NCBI GenBank assembly: GCA_030844895.1
Contig: CM061233.1
Location: forward strand, 66,455,656 to 66,519,655
Direction of reading: 5' to 3'
Origin: Ambrosia x helenae
Taxonomy: Eukaryota > Streptophyta > Magnoliopsida > Asterales > Asteraceae
DNA length: 64,000 bases
Part shown: piece by piece, positions 44,859 through 55,343 of the stretch
Position numbering within the stretch: the stretch's first letter is position 1
How the letters are laid out: the number at the start of each line of letters is the position of its first letter
Made by a program: the position numbers and the translations under genes
The notes under the pieces: model-generated
What the model saw: the letters and a program-made list of their open reading frames with translations, nothing else
Told to the model about the DNA's origin: nothing
Database searches by the model: none

Positions 44859-47520
44859 TGTGACACCCCGCATTTTCAGGTTAAATACTTTTTACTGAAC
44901 TCTAGTTAATTTACATGTTCATACATGGCTAGATACTTAACTAGGGTTAGTTAAGTAGGCTTAACATATGTTAGAAGATGCTAACATATGTTATATGTAG
45001 GAAAATCCTTGTTAAACACACACATGAGTCCTGTATCCCGAACGTTGGTGAATTATATGACATACATAGCAATAATATATACAAGTGAATTTTGGTGAAC
45101 ATGAAGTACGTGCTTATGTGAATTACATGTTTTTGTGAATGATCGCCTAACTGAAAGGTAATGCGTAGATTATGCAAATTACGTGCACAACATGAATGAT
45201 ATGCTATGTAATAATAAAAATAATGGTTTTTATATAATTTAGCATGGTTAATAATATTGGGTCCAGTATTGGGCTAGAACATGGTTAACAATTAGGAGGC
45301 AAGGAAAAAGATAAAAACCCCACTCCCTTGCCCCCTTGGTGCCGTGCGAAACCCCCCACCCCCCTCTCTCTTTGTTTTCAAGCAATCAAGCAATCTTTCA
45401 CTAATCAAGCTAGTTCGGGTTTGATTTCAAGGCTCTAGGGAGTTTAATCTTTCACAAGGTATACGTTCTTACGATTCTTGATAAATTATAATGATTGAAA
45501 AACTTTAAAAACCCTAAAAATAATATATATAAAATCGCATACATGCATGTGTAGGAGTTCTTGAATGTTCTTGATGATTTGATGATGATGATTGTTATTA
45601 GCAGCCATGATTAGGGTTTTCACATGATAATATATGTGTTTGCTATGATTAATATGGTGTTTAATCAGTACTATAGGTGTTATACATGTATTAGGGATGT
45701 TTATGAAGAATTAGGGTTTGTAGATTACTTGGGATGCAAGTTTCAGATTCTGACAGATTTGTTTGAACGTGTTGAAGGGGCTGTAACGGGTTGGTAAATC
45801 GATTTTTTGATGATTTCTTTGCATGATTGTAATGTACAAGGTCTTAGCTTTTCATAATGGGCAAAACCATCGATTTTGGACACCGTATGAGTCGTTTTTG
45901 GAATTTTAATTGATTAGGGGTCATATCAGATTTTCGGATTTGTAAATTGGGCTAACTTTAAATGGTCATAACTTGAGATTTACAAGGAGTTAGGTTATGA
46001 ACTTTTTACAGTAGGTCAATACTGGATAAATAGAGCTTTTCCAAGTGGATTCATCTCGTTTGAATGAATACACAATTTTTAAGAATTTTCCTACTAAACT
46101 GACCTGTTGAGGAAATTTTCTGGACACTGCTGTGTTGTACGAATTTTTATAATTTTTGTGTTTGGAATTAAGACAAAAAAAAATAGGTATTGTCGAGTGA
46201 ATCCCAAATAAAATTCAGTAAAAATTTGGGACTCTAATTCATTCGTTAAGTATTTTAAATAAATTGTTTTTCACAGCGCACAATCTGTCCTAAAAACACA
46301 GATTGTGTACGGGGTCTTTAAGTGACTATTTGGAGTTCTATGTGGTGTGTAATTGACATGTACTTGTGTGGAAACTTGTATGAGATGTATTTGATGCATT
46401 AAACTGATAATAATTGCTATGATCACCAACGGGATACGTAGGACATACTTGAGCATGTAGAGTCATTAGGTGTCACTACACGGTTTCGAACTTTTAAAAG
46501 TCTTGGATAAACGAGTTACATGGTGTGTTGGTTACGCACGTATACTCACATAGTGACATTTGTAATAGGGAGTCGGTAGCACGTTACTATTCATGGAATT
46601 TGGATTTTCACTTGCGACCTAAGGTGAGTTTCACTACTCTTTTTCTCAAAAGCATGCGTCTCAGGTATGAGACACTTTACTTAACATTTTCTAGTCCGGT
46701 TTGGGACTACTTACACATCCCGGGTTGGGATGCCATGGATCCTTATGAGGGTCGGTCACTTTGCTAATTCGCAATTGTGTCCTTGATAAACTGAACCATC
46801 TCTATCATTTTGTAAGTCCTCACGTACCGAATGAGTTGCCAGGGTTGGCAAGCGGGTTATTAGTTGATAGCGCTATTAGGTCTTACAAACCTCACACCGG
46901 CTCGGGGAGCGCGGGCGTGAACTATAACTACGAAACATTATCATTGCGGATAGACAATGATGTCAGGCATACGGCACACTTTTGTGGCTACACGTACATA
47001 GCAGTTCGGTATAATCGGTTAGTTATCATGAATGGGTTAGCTACCCTTGGCATGCGATGAATTAGTGGTTACACGGTGCGGGGCACCAACACAACTTACT
47101 TACTTACGTGGTTTTGGAAACCAGCGTAGTTACATACTCATTTACTTTACCTAGTGAACTCACCAACATTGTTTGTTGACCCACGATTTACATGCTTTTG
47201 CAGGTAGTTAGCTTCCGGTGCCAGGATTAGAAAGAACTGCACACTTCATTGCATTTGGGGTCTTGGGCATACACCTAAATTACATGTTATGCTTTTACAT
47301 TTTCTTTCATATGGTTTTAATTTGGGCGCGTTGTTTTGCGCATGGTTTTAAAAGGATTAAATTTGGTTTACGCTTCCGCAACTTAACTAAACTTGGTTTT
47401 TGAAACGAACTAAATGGTTTGGGCATTTAGAGTTCGTTCATATGACTTATGGCTATGGGATCCTGGTATGTCATGCGCCTCGCGGTATGAACCCCGTAGT
47501 GGAAATTTGAGGGTGTGACA
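44859..47520 (+). repeat. G3 3' LTR
   Basis: 2662 bp. The last roughly 990 bp show only two substitutions against the 5' LTR by eye. It is followed by the TSD ATAAC and the remainder of the SIRE-1 env-like gene. Confidence 0.95.
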
Positions 47521-47712
47521 ATAACTGTCGGCGTGGCAATGGCATCAATCACCATGCTTCTTTTTTGAAAATCAATGATGCCGACGAATTCTGTGTGCTT
47601 CTTCACATCTCCAAGATATGCACAACAGTTGTGCGCATTTTCAAAATCTAGCTGTTTAGCAGGCTGTGATGAGGATCCTGCTTGTTCCGTCGTCTTCTGT
47701 TGTTCAGACATT
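47521..47712 (-). pseudogene. SIRE-1 env-like gene, start
   Basis: ATG at 47712 (MSEQQKTTEQAGSSSQPAKQ), 64 codons to the G3 insertion, continuing at 36960. The total frame, ignoring G3 and two frameshifts, is about 1,190 codons. The N-terminus is polar, with no signal peptide. I chose this ATG over the upstream GTG register at 47744 because it follows a splice-acceptor-like TTTGTTTTGCAG by nine bases and begins the conserved-looking protein. Confidence 0.8.
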
Positions 47713-50015
47713 GTTAAATCTGCAAAACAAACGAAAACACACATTAAAAATCGTCAGAATTTCAAAATGAAAATTTTTGGTCATAAACTCCTCTTTCGCC
47801 CAAACGGGGGTACGAAGGAGCTTTTGTAAAGGTACGAATGAGAAAAACAAGGTACGAATGTAATGGTTTTGATAAAATGTTTCATTCGCCCAATTAATCT
47901 TCATTCGACCGCTTTTATTTCTTCCTTCGCCCATTCGATCTGGTCGAAGGAAACAGTTCATGTTTTTGAAATTTCAATTTTGAAATCTAATGATTCTGAA
48001 CATGACCATTTGATTGTATTCAAGCCTAATAATGCCGATTAACACTTCTAAACTAACAATTTCAACAATTATGTATTGTGTTTGTGTTTTCACCCAAAAA
48101 CTAGGGTTTAAACAATGTTTGATCAATCTGACTAGTTTTAAACCATGTTTTTGATTATTTCTCCCCCTAAAACACACACACAATAAACCCTGAGCATCAA
48201 TTGGTGTTATTATGTTGTTTTTAAACGAGTTTGGACAGTTAGGGTTCGTAATATAAAACAGAGATTAAGGGTTGAATCCTTGATGAGAACCTGTTAAAAT
48301 GATAGCAAAATGATCAGTGTGAATGTACGAACACAAAGGAATGATTTTAAACGAACGAGCAATAAGGTGAGTTTACAGTTAAAAATCTGGAAAAATTATA
48401 AATGGGGTTCGAATGAGAAGATGGATATATATAGGCTTGCCCCTTCGCCCGTTTTGGTCATACGAAGGAGAAACTTTTGTCTCCTTCGACCCTATTGAAA
48501 GGGTACGAATGAGATAAAAGGGTTCGAATGAGATAATTATCATGAACACTCTCCTTCGCCCAACAAAACATACGAATGAACAAATAAAATCCCACATTCG
48601 ACCAACCGAATGGGCGAATGAGAATTGGGATTTTTGAAAATTTTCCAAATCTCAAAAACGAGTCCCGGTCCAATTATTTTCCAACTTTTAAGCATCCAAC
48701 ATTCATGTTTTCACATTTTAAAAGTTACAAAGCTCAAATGGTGTATCAAGGTTTAGAAAATCGACATCAACCACCATCAGTTATCAAAAATAAGATGAAA
48801 AAGAAAAATCTTTTTGGATTTTTTAAAGTTTATGCTAAAACACACCTAAAATCTTTTTGAGTTTTATAATTTTTGACGATAAAATAAAATGCAGAAATGT
48901 AAATGAAAAACTGTAAATGTTATTGGGATTTCCGGTAAAGGAATCATATCAGTTTTTGAGAAATCTGATCACACCGTTGATCTTTTTTGAAATTATTATC
49001 ATTAAAGACAATATGTGATCTGGAAATTGCTGATATTGTGATCCACATAAACTCACATGCAGACTTTTGTGCAGTGCTTTATACTGATACTGATATTTAT
49101 AGTATAAACGCAATTGTCTGTGGTTCCCACACACACGACATACTCCCGTATCAAGAAGTAAATGCACAAAGACTCATTGTAAAGCGTGATTATGCTTTCG
49201 TCGTCTGTAATTGTACAAGATATAATGCATAGAGGTATACAGGTCAGCAAATTAATGCAGCAAAGTAACATATGCACTATACCAGGTTGAGGACTGATAT
49301 TAATCATGATTTGCATCAATGATCAATACGATGTAATAGATAATCTTTGATCATCATATAACATGGAAAGTTCCTCAATTCGGTAACTTTAGGATTTGGC
49401 ATATAGCTCTTTTATAAAGACACCCTGTCTGATCTAGGTCCGTAATGACTTACAGCAGAAGATCAGAGAGGCTATCCCCAGACAACTAATAACATAACGA
49501 CCCTAAACCTCCGAGTTTTGTACAGATACCCTATCAAACGAAATTACGGTACTAAGACCATATGCCCATGAGGAGTTCATCCACACAACAATTCGTTTGA
49601 TATGTATGTCTCAGGCACGCAGTAATAGGTCTACGAAGCCTATCAGCACATCGCACAGACTCAGACACACGCCCTATATAGTATTACATTATTTAGAATG
49701 TGTCAGATCCCCACTGATGTACTATCATTTCCCTTTATACTCCAGGAAATCATTTTAGAATTTTCTGATTTTTATAGATTTTCGAATTTACTGTTCCCAA
49801 GGATAAGCTGGAGCATTTCAAATATGTGACTGCCCAGATATCGTTTGTTCACAGAAATCTGACGGCATTAATCTAAGGGAAGAAGATATAGCAGTCAGCA
49901 AAGACATTTTCTAATTTTTTATGGATTTTTAAATTTATCAATGTTTTTGGATTTTCGAAATTTTTCTGAAAAGCAGTAAAAATTTAAACTAAAAAGTGAT
50001 AGACTGAGGTGGTGA
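47713..50015 (-). promoter_or_regulatory. SIRE-1 pol-env spacer with TTCG-motif clusters, TATA box and splice acceptor
   Basis: 2.3 kb without a coding region. In element sense the part nearest pol (49000-50015) matches 62343-63250 of SIRE-2. At 48440-48620 lies a cluster of GGTCGAA/GGGCGAA/CATTCG motifs. GGGCGAAGG (48442-48450) stands 8 bases before TATATATAT (48425-48433). A second cluster lies at 47770-47950. A pyrimidine-rich TTTGTTTTGCAG acceptor ends at 47721, nine bases before the env-like ATG. The LTR has the same GGGCGAATG, 7 bases, TATAAATA order. Confidence 0.65.
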
Positions 50016-53000
50016 TCAGTCCTGTTTTTCTTTAATACCATTAGCTTTTAAAAGATAATCAAATCTGGATTTGTCAAAAGCTTTGGTAAAAAGATCTGCG
50101 CGTTGGTAATCAGTGTGGATTTTGACCATATCGATCAACTCTTTAGCATAACAATTACGGATAAAATGATATTTAATCCGGATATGTTTAGCCTTCGAGT
50201 GATTTACTAAGTCTTTTGTTAATGCGATTGCGGCCTCATTATCACAGTAAATAGGGGTTTTAAGAAATTGCAAACCGTAATCCACCATCTGCTGTTGGAT
50301 CCAAAGAACCTGTGAGCAGCAGCTCGATGCTGAAACGTATTCTGCTTCACATGTGGATAGTGCAACTGCGGTTTGTTTCTTGCATTGCCAGGTCACGAGC
50401 CTGCTCCCCATAAACTGACATCCAGCCGTTGTGGATTTGCTGTCTTTGTCACAGCCGCCCCAATCTGCATCACTAAAAGCGATTAGGTCAAAATTATCAT
50501 CATGAGGGTACCAAAGTCCTTTCGATGGACAACCCTTCAGAAATCGAAGGCTACGCTTGACAGCTGCAAGATGACTCTGTTTCGGCTTCGATTGATATCG
50601 CGCACAAAGACATGTCGCAAACATTATATCAGGTCTTGACGCTATGAGATACATCAGAGATCCGACTATTGCTCTGTATGTAAATGGATCAGTCAGCTCC
50701 CCCTTAAGGTCAACTCCAATCCCGTGATTGGGCTGTATCGGGGTATCCATCGGCTTCGAATCATCCATCTGGAATCGGCTCAAGACTTCAGAAACGTATT
50801 TCGTCTGATGAATAAAGATCCCCGTTGGTCTTTGCTCCACCTGCAAGCCGAGGAAAAACTGCATTTCTCCCATTGCGCTCATTTCGAACTTTTCCTGCAT
50901 AACTTGTTCAAATTCCCTGCACAGAAGTTCGTTAGTTGACCCGAAAATAATATCATCAACATAAATTTGTACGAGAAGCAAATCATCTCCTGTTCGTTTC
51001 GTGAACAGTGTGCAGTCTACCAGTCCGCGTTTGAATCCTTTCGAGAGAAGATACGTGCTCAGCTCCTCATACCTTTGTCTCGGAGCCTGGTGCAACCCGT
51101 AGAGAGCTTTGTTTAACACATAAACCTTATCCCGGTGAATAGGGTCCTCAAAGCCTGGCGGTTGACCTACGTAAACTTCCTCTTTGACCACACCGTAAAG
51201 AAAAGCGCTCTTTACATCCATCTGATACACCTTAAATTTCTTCCATGATGCAAATGCTAGGAACATTCTGATAGCTTCCAAGCGTGCAACCGGTGCATAG
51301 ATTTCATTGTAGTCGATTCCTTCCACCTGATGAAAACCTTGAACTACCAAGCGAGCTTTGTTTCGCACTATGACTCCTCTGTCATCCTTCTTGCACTTAA
51401 ACACCCATTTGGTACCAATTTTCTTTCTTCCAGGGGGCAAATCTGTTAGGGTCCATACACCAAGTTTCTGGAATTCTAATAACTCCTCCTGCATTGCTTC
51501 CACCCAGGCATCATCCAAAAGAGCATCCTTGTAAGTTCGCGGCTCAACCTGCGAAACATAACAAGCAAATGACCAGTCATTTTGAAAACCAGATTTCTTA
51601 ATTTTGGCATATAAAGCAAGGTTGTCAATATTTTCTGGTGATTGAGCATTTCTCAGCTGCCCTCTTGTCATCACACTGCTACCAGGATCACCAATAACCT
51701 GTTCAAGCGGGTGTATCCGATGTATCCGAGATTCCGGATAATCAGGTACTTGTACTCCCGTTTGAGTTGTCAAATTCTCTGTAGAAACCAGATCATTACC
51801 CACATTCGATGTTGAAGCATCAGTATTAGATGGGTTCACTGGTGGTGTCACTGTAGCGTTGTACAGAATAGCTTCACTTGTTGCATCATCGTCTTCATAT
51901 TCTGATTCGGATGAATTAAGCGATGTAGAAGCCTCTTGGAACACCTCTTCTTCCAATACAGGAGCAGTGGTATCATTAGAAGCTGTTTGGGGGTTTACCG
52001 TGATCGGACGCACTAACGGTGAAGTCACGGCGTTTTCAACCTCGTAATATAAGCGAAGTACAGCTTCTTCAACCATGCTATCTAGATTGAATGATTCAAA
52101 GAAGTCTTTGTAATCAAATATCCAATCTGGTCCTCCACCCTGTACATTTTGTGTATATCTTTGAACTTCGACGTTTGTCCACTCCTCGACTTTTCTAGTT
52201 CTTTTGTTGAATACCCGTTTTAATGGGGTTGCATATCCAACAAAATAACCTTCTTCAGCCTTTGGTGCAAACTTTTCCGAAGGGTTCAGCATGGTACACA
52301 GGGCACCAAATGGTTCTAGATACTCCAGATTCGGCTTGCGTCGGTTCAACAGTTCATAAGAAGTCTTGCCAAACTTCTTCACTGTCAAAACACGGTTAAG
52401 AGTATAACATGCCGCGTAAATAGCTTCGTTCCAGAACATGACTGGAAGATTTGAATCCGCAAGCATAGTTCTCGCCGTCTCTATTAGAGTCCTGTTCTTT
52501 CTCTCTGCGACACCGTTCTGTTGGGGTGTATACGGAGCGCTATATTCATGATGAATTCCTTTGTTTGCACAAAGATCCTCCATCTGAGTGTTTTTGAACT
52601 CCGTCCCATTGTCACTCCGGATTCGTTTGATCTTCAGACCATATATATTCTCCAGACGTGTAAACAGAACCTTCAAATTGTCAAAAGTGTCGCTTTTCTG
52701 ATGCAAGCACATTACCCATGAAAATCTTGAATAATCATCAGTCACCACAAGACAATACAACTCCCCGGCATGACTTTTATGTCTGATTGGACTGAATAAA
52801 TCCATATGCAAACGTTCAAGTGGCAGCTCAACAGAATTGACTTTCTTTGGTCTATGGGATTGTTTGTGCTGCTTTCCCTTTTTGCAACTGATACACTTGT
52901 CATTCAAATGAAAGTGTTTCACATTAACTCCCGTGACAAGTTCATTCTTCACAAGCTGGTTCATCTTTCGCAAATGGATGTGTCCCATTCTCCTGTGCCA

Positions 53001-53450
53001 CATAATCGATTCTTTTTCTGTAGCCTTGGAGAGGAAACACGTGACTTGGCCATGGGTGGTCATTGCTTTGGACATGTCGAGAATATACAAGTTGTTAACT
53101 CTCGGTGCCTTCAGCATCACCCACTCTTTTGGTAGCTCAAACCCAGGTTTCAAGATGTAGCAAGATTTGTCATCAAAATACACAGAAAATTGTTTATCAC
53201 AAATTTGACTAACACTGAGCAAATTATAGTCTATCTGTTTCACGTATGAAATCCGCTCAAATGTTACGACCCCATTGCTTACACTACCCTCCATCGTAAT
53301 GTAGCCTCCCTTATTACCAGTAAATGCCACATAACCTCCGTTAATGTTTTTGATATCAAAGAGTAGCGTGAGGTCCCCTGTCATGTGACCAGATGCTCCA
53401 CTGTCAACAATCCATAGGCTGCTAACAGGGCCAGCTGGAGCTCCCTGCAC
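50016..53450 (-). pseudogene. SIRE-1 pol: protease, integrase, RT, RNase H
   Basis: 1144 uninterrupted codons in Ty1/copia order. Protease WIVDSGASGHMTGD (residues about 13-26); GAG-pre-integrase HHCC (WHRRMGHIHLRKMN...CISCKKGKQHK); integrase core DLFSP, TDDYSRFSW, SDNGTEF and PQQNGVAERKNRTLIE; RT KARLVVQGFHQVEGIDY, MDVKSAFLYG and catalytic VQIYVDDIIFGS; RNase H DADWGGCDKDSKS, STCEAEYVSASSC and the C-terminal HTDYQRADLFTKAFDKS. It ends at TGA. The nominal first codon is GTG, so this is the continuation of an upstream frame, not a start. A one-base shift in a G5 tract (53478-53482) separates it from gag. The domain itself looks intact. Confidence 0.93.
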
Positions 53451-53466
53451 ATAAAAAGTAGAACAG

Positions 53467-55343
53467 TTAGATCTTTCGGGGGACCCAAGCCTGTTTGGTC
53501 TTGGGTCTTTGAACTGGTTGTTTCAAAGAGTCTTTCAAATCACAAACATCTTGGGTTACTTCAACCCCTTTCTTCTCACTCACAATTTTCTTTTTCTCAT
53601 TCTTCTCATTCTGTGAAGTAGAGGCTCCTTCAGATTCCTTAGATGACCAAGATTGCTCAGATCTTTTCAAGATCCGTATCAGAGATTTTGAAGTCTCAGT
53701 CGGTTTCTTTACTTCATCTTTAAAAGTAACCTTCTTGGTTACCTTCTCTGATTTAACAGAGACAGGTCCAACTGCTTGTTTTCCATTAGGTTTAGGAGCA
53801 ACCTTTTTGTTATCAGTAGTTGAGTTCATCATAGGTTTCTTAACAGATTTATCAGTGGTCATCCGGTTGCGTTTATCATACGTCATCGGACGGTTTTCCC
53901 TCTTGTTGTAAAAATTGTTTTGATTATGATAAGATTCTTGCTGGGGGAAATGCCGTCTTTGTTGATAACCGTAGTTGTCAACCGGATAATCATGATATTG
54001 CCTCATTTCCACCTCGTGCCTTTTGTGTCGTACGTACGGGCAGGCAGCAAGTAAATTTCCCCATTCCCCGCACTTATAACACGCACGGTATTCCTCATAG
54101 TTTTCCTTGATCGGCGACTTAGAAAAGCTAGCAATGGGATATCGATCGACCATGCATTGTTTCCTTAAACTCTCAGGAGCTGGGTCCTTTGAGTAAGTCG
54201 GTTCAATAAAACTGTTTTCTTTATGAACAGGCAAAACAAATTGTGTGACATTGACCTTTGCTTCTTTATCCGAATAAATTTTATCTAAAATCTCTTGAGG
54301 AATATCATTGTTTCTTTCAAATTTTGGAAACCAAATCGTACTTTCCTGCCAGATCTTTTCGATTTTTGAATAATTGACAAACTTAATCGGATATTCATCA
54401 TCGGATAAAATCTTATCGGAGCCTTGCATCGGATAGAAGATTTTGACAGGTTTGTCACACGATTCGTTGCTCACATCATTGGTTTTCTCAGATTTAAGCT
54501 CATTTTTCTTTTCTACCGGCTTAACCACATTTTTCTCAGTTTTAGTTTCAATTTTCTTTTCAACCGGCTTTCTCACATTTTTCTCAACCTTCTTTACCTC
54601 TTTCTTTTCAAAACTCTTATCAACAAACTTTTCATTTTTCTTAACCTCATTTTTACGATGAGCATTTGCCATTGGATAAATGATCTGAGACGGTGAGACT
54701 GGCTCAGTAGTGATTATATGATTTTCATCAGAGATATCACTATCACTTTCAACCGTCTCAGATGGCTCATCTTCTTCATCTGAATCATCAGTAGCGACCA
54801 CACCCTCACTATTTCCCAGTACTGGTCTCACATCAGAATACGGATCCCCGACACTGGAAGTGTTAGGCTCATTTTCTGATGTGGAATCAGAATTGATTAA
54901 AGTCTCCGGTGGTATTGCATGTAAAGTGTGATTCTCAAACAATACCGGAGATGGGACTGACTTATAGTTTGCACTATTTGACTGGGAAGGTTCTTCAATG
55001 ATATGGTCGACTACATATGCTATGTGCTTGTAACTCTCTAACTTCTTGTTAACTTTTTCAGCAAAGCACTTGATGGTTGCAATTTCCAATTTAGTGTTTT
55101 CCATTTCATTGATGTAATTATTAATGGCAAGTTGTTTGATAGACAATGTCTTTTTAAGTTCAGACACATCCTTTTTATAACCATCAAGAACTTTGTTGAA
55201 ATCTTTTAAGTCCTTTTGATAAATCTGACAGTTGATTTTGGCACTCTCAAGTTGGACCTTGAGAAGCTTATTTTCATCAGTCAGTTTTTCAAAATCAGCA
55301 CATTTATCACATTTAACACACGCTTGAGATTGAGTTTCAGAAC
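53467..55343 (-). pseudogene. SIRE-1 gag-pol linker with second (degenerate) zinc knuckle
   Basis: An open frame running from within the end of gag (open from about 55424) to TAA at 53467; 566 codons from the methionine at 55167. It starts with KCDKCADFEKLTDENKLLK and a coiled coil. It continues through an acidic stretch and a Lys-rich KKxEKNVxKPVEKK-type repeat (about 54480-54620), a knuckle CYKCGEWGNLLAAC in which the His is replaced by Asn, and a basic tail ending TKQAWVPRK. The frame differs from gag (-1) and from pol; both junctions look like single-base indels, not programmed sites. Confidence 0.85.

Larger units (their letters stand above)
36961..47520 (+). mobile_element. G3: degenerate Ty3/gypsy (Tekay-like) element in the SIRE-1 env-like gene
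   Basis: LTRs 36961-39690 (2730 bp) and 44859-47520 (2662 bp), both TGTGACACCCCG...GGGTGTGACA, flanked by ATAAC (36956-36960 and 47521-47525). Primer site 39694-39706. The coding region (40989-44729) is broken by at least five stops or shifts and has lost the gag zinc knuckle, yet the LTRs differ by only about 20 changes plus one deletion of about 65 bp by eye. The element is opposite in orientation to SIRE-1. C-terminal motifs match the same broad clade as G1/G2, though the LTRs are unrelated. Confidence 0.95.

Noticed and set aside
44727..47520. Segmental duplication or assembly duplication explaining the G3 LTR pair
   Set aside because: Ends are exactly TG...CA with a matching ATAAC duplication, a primer site and a purine tract, and the interrupted env-like frame is restored on removal.
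47713..50015. Stop-codon suppression linking pol to the env-like gene, as reported for soybean SIRE1
   Set aside because: Pol ends in TGA and 2.3 kb of stop-filled sequence follows before the env-like ATG.
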